The notes beneath the pieces are model-generated. The model made no database searches, was not told the DNA's origin, and saw nothing but the letters and a program-made list of their open reading frames with translations. Below are positions 56,930-64,000 of a DNA stretch of 64,000 bases, piece by piece (the stretch's first letter is position 1; each line of letters opens with the position of its first letter). The translations under genes were made by a program, and so were the position numbers. The stretch spans positions 43,871,003 through 43,935,002 of the forward strand of contig CM055106.1 in the NCBI GenBank assembly GCA_029204225.1. Direction: 5' to 3'. The stretch comes from Diphasiastrum complanatum (Eukaryota > Streptophyta > Lycopodiopsida > Lycopodiales > Lycopodiaceae).

Positions 56930-59620
56930 TAGCTTGAGACTTGGAGCTTCCTTTAGCCCATAGAGAGCTTTTTGCAACTTACACACTTTGTGTTCTTGGC
57001 CTTGAAGCCTTGTAACCTTTGGGTTGATAGATGTAAATATCTTCTTGTATGTATCCATTCAGAAAAGTAGTCTAAACATCCATCTGGTGAACTTCCAGAT
57101 CTTCGGCAGCCGTGATAACAAGTAAAGACCAGATTGATTGAAGTCTTACAACTGGACTGAAAGTCTCTGTGTAGTCAATTCCATAGTTTTGTTCATATTC
57201 TTTGATGACTAGTCAAGCTTTCTATTTGGCTGTTGAACCATGTGGATTGAACTTCAACTTGAAGATCCACTTAGTGTCGATAATCTTTGCATTAGGAGGA
57301 GCTTCAACAAGACGCCAGGTGTTGTTCTTCATCAGTAAATTATACTCAGCATGCATGGCAGTACGCCAGTTGTCTGCATTCAAACTCGCCAGTGCTTCTG
57401 CTACTGAGGTAGGTCCATCGTAACTGATGAATGCCTGAGGGATGTAACGATCAAGCTCTGGTTGATGTCGGGCAGATCTTCGAACAAAAGTCAGTTGCTA
57501 AGATGATGATTCTCCTTCTTGTGCGACATGGGTATCTTCGATTGTCAGAACAGTTGCAGGTCAAGGCCTGTCGATGGTGATGGGAGTCATTGGACCTAAT
57601 TCTTGCATTGTCTACTTCTTCTTGAAGTCGTAGAATTTGTCTTCGAGGAAGACAACATCTACACTGCTGAGTGAGATGCGGCTTGACTCGACATCATAGA
57701 TTCGACAAGCTTTGTGTGATGTCGAGTATCCAATAAAGATACTCCTACAGCTGATAGGATCAAGCTTCTTTCTCAGATCCGAAGGAATCTACACACAACA
57801 AAGACAACCATACACTCGAAGGTGCTTGAGACTCGGTTTGTAGCCATGGAAGATTTCCAAGGAAGTTCTTGAGTTGACTACTTTGGTGCTTGAATAGTTC
57901 TATAGATAGCAAGCTGTTGAAACTGCTCAGCCCAAAAATTCTTTGGGAGCTAAGCATTTGACATCATTGAACATGCTGCATTAAGGAATGTTCTTCCTTT
58001 TGGCTATTCCATTCTGTTGTGATGTGTAGCTGGTGGTGAACTGATGGTGAGTGCCTCATGATGATAAGTAGTCAAACATTTCGTCTGACAAAAACACTCC
58101 GCCACTGTTTGTACGTAGGGTTTTGAGTCTTTGACTAGTCTGTATCTCAACAAACTGCTTGAATTCTTTGAAACAATTAAATGCCTCAGACTTGTTCTTA
58201 ATGAACATAATACTGGTGAATCTTGAATAGTCATTGATAAAAGTGATAAAATATAGTGCCGAACCCAAAGAGGGAATACTCATAGGACCACACAGATGAC
58301 TATGTATCAATTTCAAAATGGACTTAGCTCTAGTGGCTTGTCCCCTTGGGAATCTTGATCTAGGTTGTTTGTCTAGTAGGCACATCTCACAAACATGTCG
58401 AATGCTAGTGGAGCAGCATTAATATTAAATCCTTGACCACTCACATTAAGTGCATATTCATGACTCAAAATGTACAAATTGCATTCTTTGTTTTCAGAGA
58501 GGACTTTTTTATGGTTCTTATCCAAAATAGTACATTGTTTTGAATTGAACAAGAATCTGTAGCCCTGATCTGCGAGCCTGCTTATTGATAGTAAATTCTT
58601 TTTCAATTTGGGTACGTAAAGTACATCATTAATCAAGGCCAATTCACCATTTAGAAGATGAAGGCGTATAGATTCTGCTACATCTTCTTCTTTGCTTCAT
58701 TGTGCTTTTTGAGAACTCGACAATCCTTGATGTTGTGATTGGTTCTCTTGCAGTATTTGTAGAAGAGTCTGGTCTTAGGCTTTTGATGATGTCGATTGTG
58801 TTCTTGTGATTGCGGGTCTGAATTAGTCTACTCTGCCTTTGTCTTCTTGTCCTTCAAAGATTCCTTCTTCTAGAACTATTGCTTATTCGAATAGAGGACG
58901 TCTGCCTTTGTATTCGACATAGATAAGCTTTTCCTTCTTACTACATTCTTCAATAAACTTGTTGTCAACTTTTGCAGCGACAGGTCAGGAGCATTGCTCA
59001 AAAGCAATACTAAGTTGTCGTAAGAGGGAGAAATACTACAAAGAAGAGACATGTTAGCATCTTCATTTGATACTGGCAGACCTGCTATAGCTAGCTGATT
59101 TAGCAACTATTTGAATTCATTCAGATGATCGGTGAATGAGGTTCCTTCACTCATCTTGAGTGATAGAACTTCTTTCTCAAGAAGAGACAAGTTGACACAT
59201 CTATTATTTCATATAGACTAGTAAGAATATTAATGTCCCATGCTTCTTTGGAGCTAGAACAATTTGCTACATGAGCTATTTGTGAATCTTTAAGATTTAG
59301 AGATACAATGGCAAAAGCTTTGCCATCCTTAGCTTCCCAAGCGGTCAGCATGTCATGTTCAGCCGGCTTGGCTATTGAACTGTTGATGTATCCCCATAGT
59401 TCTTTTTTAGTGAGTATCATCCTCATTTTGAATTTCCACATGTGGAAGTCATCAACGTTGAACTTATTGATCAAGCGGATTTCTGAAGATGTACCTTCCA
59501 TGATGAATGATCTTAGAAATTGTAAAAATAGTCTTGAATACTAATAACAGTTTGGAACAAAGGCTTTAATACCAACTTGTTGGGTTCCTACTGGTCTGAT
59601 ACCAACCAACTAGTTGGTTT
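56930..59620 (-). mobile_element. Ty1/copia element E3, 5' half to reverse transcriptase (broken)
   Basis: On the minus strand: two primer-site-like motifs, gag (59,501-58,880, MEGTSSEIRLINKFNVDDFH), GAG-pre-integrase border (58,642-58,373, DVLYVPKLKKNLLSISRLAD), integrase (58,385-58,056, IHSHLCGPMSIPSLG), integrase C-terminal region (to about 57,600) and the front of reverse transcriptase (57,420-56,935). No LTR was recognised beyond the primer-site motifs. Many breaks. Its reverse transcriptase part is the same family as 62,140-63,463. Confidence 0.8.
59562..59604 (-). promoter_or_regulatory. Two primer-site motifs of E3
   Basis: Minus strand TGGTATCAGACC from 59,604 and TGGTATTAAAGCC from 59,574, 30 bases apart. 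They correspond to the second and third motifs of the E1 array, with the same CCAACTAGT / CCAACAAGT lead-ins. Confidence 0.8.
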
Positions 59621-59834
59621 GTGAAAAATAGTCAAAAATCTATCTTGGTGATTTTATGATTTTATGTTTGTGAGAACATTTCACATGTGTGGAGCATGAT
59701 CCCACATGTGTAAAATAGTTAAAAATAGTTTATAATGTTGACTTTAGGGGTATCATAAAGATTGCTAGTCAAGCATCTTGGTGTCACAAGGTGATAGGGC
59801 CAATTTTGGCTTTAGAGGGCAAACGGTCAAGTAC

Positions 59835-59925
59835 ACAATTCGAAATGACTAATTCAAGCCCAATACATTACCTTCTTGGGATTGAGATAACCAGAGAAAG
59901 AGTAAACATAAGTATCACAAAAAAT
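59835..59925 (+). mobile_element. Copia reverse transcriptase scrap (family E)
   Basis: About 82 bases, AATTCGAAATGACT...ATAAGTATCAC, match 62,876-62,957 with about two differences and encode the same MT(N/D)SSPIHYLLGIEITRER text. The satellite begins immediately after it. Confidence 0.8.
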
Positions 59926-60920
59926 GCTCTGTTCTATTTGTATCAAATTCACGAACCTGTGACCACGCCCCGTCGGACTCTCCGAATGTCGACGACAAAT
60001 TCCGACCGGTTCGTGGTCCATACCGTCCCACTTTTCCTAAATCTTGTTTGGGCCTGGATTTTGGATGGGCGTTCCAGATTCAGTACTTGTCCGTTTAGAG
60101 ACCGGTTTGTTACAGTGGATTCGTCTTCAATTCCCCACTGGCCGAAACAGAAAGCCGCAAAAACCTACTCCGTTCGAAGGTATTGGACCCAACGACCGGA
60201 GAGTCGAAACTTAACCCATTTGCTATGCCCTAATAGCGGTCTTTGTGGCCCACAGGGAATTTCTTGGCAAACGAGGCCGAAAATGTGCGAGAATGGGTCC
60301 GTTCTATTTTTATTGGATTCACGAACCTGTGACCACACTCTCCGAATGTATCTGACTAATAACGACCAGTTGCTGGTCTATACCGTCCCACTTTCCCTAA
60401 ATCTTGTTTGGGTCTGGAGGGCGTTCCAGATTCTGTACTTGGTCGTTGATAGACCGGTTTGTTATGGTTGATTCGTCTTGACGTTCCCCACTGTCCAAAA
60501 CAAAATGCCCTAAAAATTGACCCATTCGAAGGTATTGGACCCATCGGCCGGAGAGTCGCAACTTCACCCATTTGCTATGCCCTAATAGCGGTCTTTGTGA
60601 CCCACAGGGCATTTCTTGCCAAACAAGGCCAGAAATGAGCGACAATGGGCCTGTTTAGTTCGTATCGGATTCACGAACCTGTGACAGTTTCCCGTCCCAC
60701 ATTCCGGACGTTGAGGACTAATTCCGACCAGTTCTTGGTCTATACAGTACCACTATCCCCTTGGTTAATACATTCCCACTATCCATAAAGCTTGTCAGGG
60801 CCTGGACTTTCCACGGGCATTGTAGTCACCGTGCTTGGCCGTTCATAGGCCAGTTTGTCACAGCGGATTTTCCCTTGATGTTTTCCATTGGCCAAAATAG
60901 AAAGTTGGGGAAATGATAAA
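59926..60920 (+). repeat. Satellite array, 352-370 bp period, about three units
   Basis: The word TTCACGAACCTGTGAC starts at 59,948, 60,318 and 60,670. Each unit then has TCCGAATGT/TCCGGACGT, GACCAGTT-type text, CCTAAATCTTGTTTGGG, a GTTCCAGATTC word, GGACCCA(A/T)CG(A/G)CCGGAGAGTCG and CCATTTGCTATGCCCTAATA. The third unit is shortened and more diverged. It is CpG-rich compared with its flanks. It is not 5S rDNA or telomeric sequence. The open frames crossing it (for example 59,791-60,471) are by-products. Confidence 0.85.
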
Positions 60921-62139
60921 TGATGGTGACGTTGGATCCTAGCAGGCATGTATCCACGTGCATAATAACGTTCTATAATGCTATTGATGTCCTTCAATGG
61001 TTCCAAGTTAATGTCCTTCAATTGTTCCTCGGTGTATGGGAGGAATCATGGTTATTTGCGTACCAAAAATTGGAGAAACTTGACAAATAGAAGAATTATA
61101 GCTGCAAGCTTGTCTGCATTATTGTCGTAGTGGAATCTAGACATTTCACGTCAATGGGCATCAAGAGTTGCAGCTATAGTTCCTATACTTTTAAGAGGTA
61201 TTGTATCACTCAGTTATTTTTTTCTTGAATTTTTTTTTCACAATTTAATTGCCTTTTAGGTGAGTCATGATCATGGGAAGCCATCCCACAATCTCTGCTT
61301 TTATTACCTTCTTTATTATAGTGATGACACCCCTTCAATTACAACTTAGAACTTCCATGTTCCTATGTTTCAAACAACTAACTAATGCTTAAATTCTTTG
61401 CAAATCTATTGTTTCATAGGCTATGCCTTACTATACTTTATCCTGGAATCCCTTCCAAAAGGCCTTGCCTCCTCTCATTGCTATCGATTTACCTTGTGGT
61501 CTCCATTGTTTGACCTTCTTGTACTTCGTTTGTTATCAGGGTGTCAGATTTTCTTTGATCAAGATTCTGGTGCAATGAAGCTTTGGTTTTGAAGATGATA
61601 CTTGGACTAAGCTTTAGGTTGAGATAGGTTAGAAGCAACAACATATGTGAGAAAGAAAGAAAGAGAGACTTTTATATTGTCTTTTAATGCTAAAAAGCAC
61701 ATAAGGCCAAGTAAGTACACCTCAAGTATGATATATTATAAAAAGGAGCATATAAATGTCTCAAAAAACAAAGCAACTACTGGATCAAAAGACTAAAGTA
61801 GAAAAACTAATAAGATTCTTACTTTACTCTCATAAATGATATATTTGGAAGATGATAATATGGAGTACAGTTTAAATAGAGTTGTACAACAACTATGTGG
61901 AGCTATGTAGTAGATATCATATCACAATGGATAGATGGTGATGGAAGTATTGAAGAGGAAATAGTGAGGAAACAATGTCTCAGCTTCAAGGTCTTCTCTA
62001 GAGCATCTCCTCGAGAAGGAGGTAATCTGTGTCTAGGGGATCTTGGTGTTCATATTCTCTAACACATATCTCTACAATGCAATAACATCTTGCATAGCAT
62101 TAGGGTCACACATCTAGGGTCTACATTGAAAATCATCAT
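60921..62139. other. Unassigned DNA
   Basis: No gene or repeat family recognised. T-rich around 61,210-61,240; a short frame at 61,398-61,592 has no motif. Confidence 0.4.
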
Positions 62140-63463
62140 CTCAGCAACTGACTTTTGTTCGAAGATCTGCCCGACATCGACAAGAGCCTGATCGTTACGT
62201 CCCTTAGGCATTCATAAGTTACGATGGACCTACCTCAGTAGTAGAAGCAATGTCGAGTTCAAATGCAGACAACTGGCATACTGTCATGCATGTTGAGTAT
62301 AATTTACTGATGAAGAACAAGACCTGGTGTCTTGTTGAAGCTCCTCTTGATGCAAAGATTATTGACACTAAGTGGATCTTCAAGTTGAAGTTCAATCCAC
62401 ATGGTTCAACAGTCAAATGGAAAGCTCGACTATTCATCAAAAGATATGAACAAACCTATGGAATTGACTACATAGAGACTTTCCGTCCAGTTGTGAGACT
62501 TCAATCAATTTGGTCTTTACTTGCTATCGCAGCTACCAAAGATCTGGAAATTCACCAGATGGATGTTCAGACTGCTTTCCTGAATGGATACATACAAGAA
62601 GATACTTACATCTATCAACCCAAAGGTTACATCCTTCAAGGCCAAGAACACAAAGTGTGTAAGTTGCAGAAAGCTTTCTACGGGCTAAAGCAAGCTCCAA
62701 GGGTCTGGTTCAATATTGTTGCAGCACGACTTCGTTCCTAGGTCTGCTGACTCTAATGTTTATCTCAAACATAGAGGCTCAAGCTATGTCATAATAGCTC
62801 TATATGTTAATGACTCTTTGATCATCAGCAATTGAAATCAGTTACCTCATGAGACAAAGTCGCTATTGTCGAAAGAATTCGAAATGACTGATTCAAGCCC
62901 AATACATTACCTTCTTGGGATCGAGATAACCAGAGAAAGAGTAAACATAAGTATCACGATAATCCAAGAAAGGTGTCTAACCAGTGTACTCTACAAGTAT
63001 CGGATGAAAAACTGCAAGTCAATAGACTCGCCAAGATTCACACTATCAAAGGACATGTGCTTGACGACTGAAGCAGAGAAGAAGAAGATGTGCAAATACC
63101 CCTATCACTTGATAGTTGGATCAATCATGTATGCCATGGTCTGCACACGACCCGATCTTGCCTATGTAGTTAGCACATTGACACAATTTATGTCAAATTT
63201 TGGCCTACCTCACTAGAGAGCTCTACTAAGAGTATTAAGATATATTCAAGTGTCTAAGCACTATGCTCTATGTTATAATGAAAACTCAGAGGATGCTCTA
63301 ACATTACTTGCGTATTCTGACTTTGATTGGACCAGTAATGTGGACACACGAAAATCCACGTCTAGCTATCTTTGCTTTCTAGTAGGAGGATCCATTTCAT
63401 GGAATAGTTGAAAGTAGAGATGCATTTCTTTGTCTTCCATAGAGTTCGAATATGTCACAACTC
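62140..63463 (+). mobile_element. Ty1/copia family E fragment, reverse transcriptase to RNase H (broken)
   Basis: Plus-strand text: YNLLMKNKTWCLVEAP and TKWIFKLKFNPHGSTVKWKA (62,290-62,420), IHQMDVQTAFLNGYIQED (about 62,545), LQKAFYGLKQAPRVWF (about 62,665), LYVNDSLI (about 62,800), HYLLGIEITRERVNIS (about 62,905), VGSIMYAMVCTRPDLAYVVS (about 63,115) and the RNase H region (to about 63,460). It is the 3'-half counterpart of the E3 sequence family, in opposite orientation. Several breaks; no LTR of its own seen. Confidence 0.8.
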
Positions 63464-64000
63464 CCTGTTGGTGGGCTCTCAAAGAAATTAAGTGCAAAAT
63501 AAGAAACACAAGTCCAACATAGAGAACTTTAACCGGATCTTTACCAAACTACAACATCAACATTGACTTAGATCGAATGGAAGAATGTCTAGTAGGTGTC
63601 AAAGACAACCATGAAGGGAGCGAAAAACAATTAGGCATTTGAGACAACCATGCTTCCTTCGAAATTAGACATTCTGTGGTGTGAATTGAGAAAGAAAATT
63701 ATCAGAAAGCATTTGTAGTGGAATACACATAAGAAAATAGAGAATCTGAATTAAGCTGTTGTGAATACAATGATCAAGTCACGATCCTGTGTCCATGAAT
63801 GGTTCACAATAGTGGTGCACTATGTGCAGTGATCTTACTTAGCTAGTTACACATTAAATAACGAACTCTGATTCATTCTTCTCCACTTGCATGTGTGTTC
63901 ATTATAGTTCCCTCTTGTGTATACACATGAAACAATTACAATGACTACGTGGGCAACGAGTGTGAAACAACGCAGTCACTAAAAAGTACTAAAGTGAACT
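63464..64000 (-). repeat. Family E LTR, runs off the window
   Basis: The minus strand resembles the later part of the E1 LTR (shared GGTGTC, CCATGAAGGGAG, GAAGGAAGCATGG-type words in reverse complement) and ends CCACCAACA at about 63,464. No primer site adjoins, so it is a solo LTR or the far end of a copy lying outside the window. Confidence 0.55.

Noticed and set aside
59791-60471. 226-residue plus-strand frame
   Set aside because: It starts in a reverse transcriptase scrap and continues through the satellite array; the repeat structure explains the open frame.

Overview
This window is repeat-dominated nuclear DNA from a land plant. No intact host gene, tRNA, rRNA or CRISPR array could be supported. 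The plant assignment rests on the many Ty1/copia elements with plant-style polyproteins and the initiator-Met primer site TGGTATCAGAGC, a Gypsy-like element with a tRNA-Asp-type primer site, and a hAT transposase relic. The density and mixed age of nested elements suggest a large genome; a gymnosperm is my best guess but is not shown by the sequence.

Layout. 1-5077: a copia element (A1) whose 5' LTR is split by a ~940 bp inversion that also splits a neighbouring LTR (family D). 5078-9091: a minus-strand, GC-rich LTR element (X) without recognisable gag-pol, carrying a ~120 bp tandem array. 9092-12960: a Gypsy-like element with very long LTRs and a tiny interior, with X sitting in its first LTR. 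13.2-23.1 kb: minus-strand copia fragments of families H, B (two copies), D and C, nested or abutting. 23.2-29.8 kb: low-information DNA, a plus-strand copia relic (G), and a degenerate protein remnant. 29851-40446: the youngest feature, a tandem LTR-internal-LTR-internal-LTR copia composite (A2/A3) flanked by one 5-bp target duplication, CATGC. 40.45-41.2 kb: (AC)n/(TG)n hairpin satellite. 41.6-45.9 kb: two family E copia copies. 47.2-48.8 kb: a hAT relic and a family D LTR. 50.99-52.62 kb: a multi-segment, intron-bearing relic of an unrecognised gene family. 52.6-59.6 kb: three truncated minus-strand copia pieces (E4, B3, E3). 59.9-60.9 kb: a 352-370 bp satellite in about three units. 62.1-64.0 kb: another family E fragment and an E-type LTR running off the window.

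The non-retroelement item most worth following is the relic at 50,990-52,618: several plus-strand coding-like segments, one clean in-frame GT-AG intron, and a Cys/His-containing block that I do not recognise as any named plant family. Structural items of note are the single-TSD tandem composite, the paired-breakpoint inversion, and the duplicated or triplicated primer-binding-site motifs in at least two copia families. Boundaries given as round or approximate values were read by eye and may be off by tens of bases.
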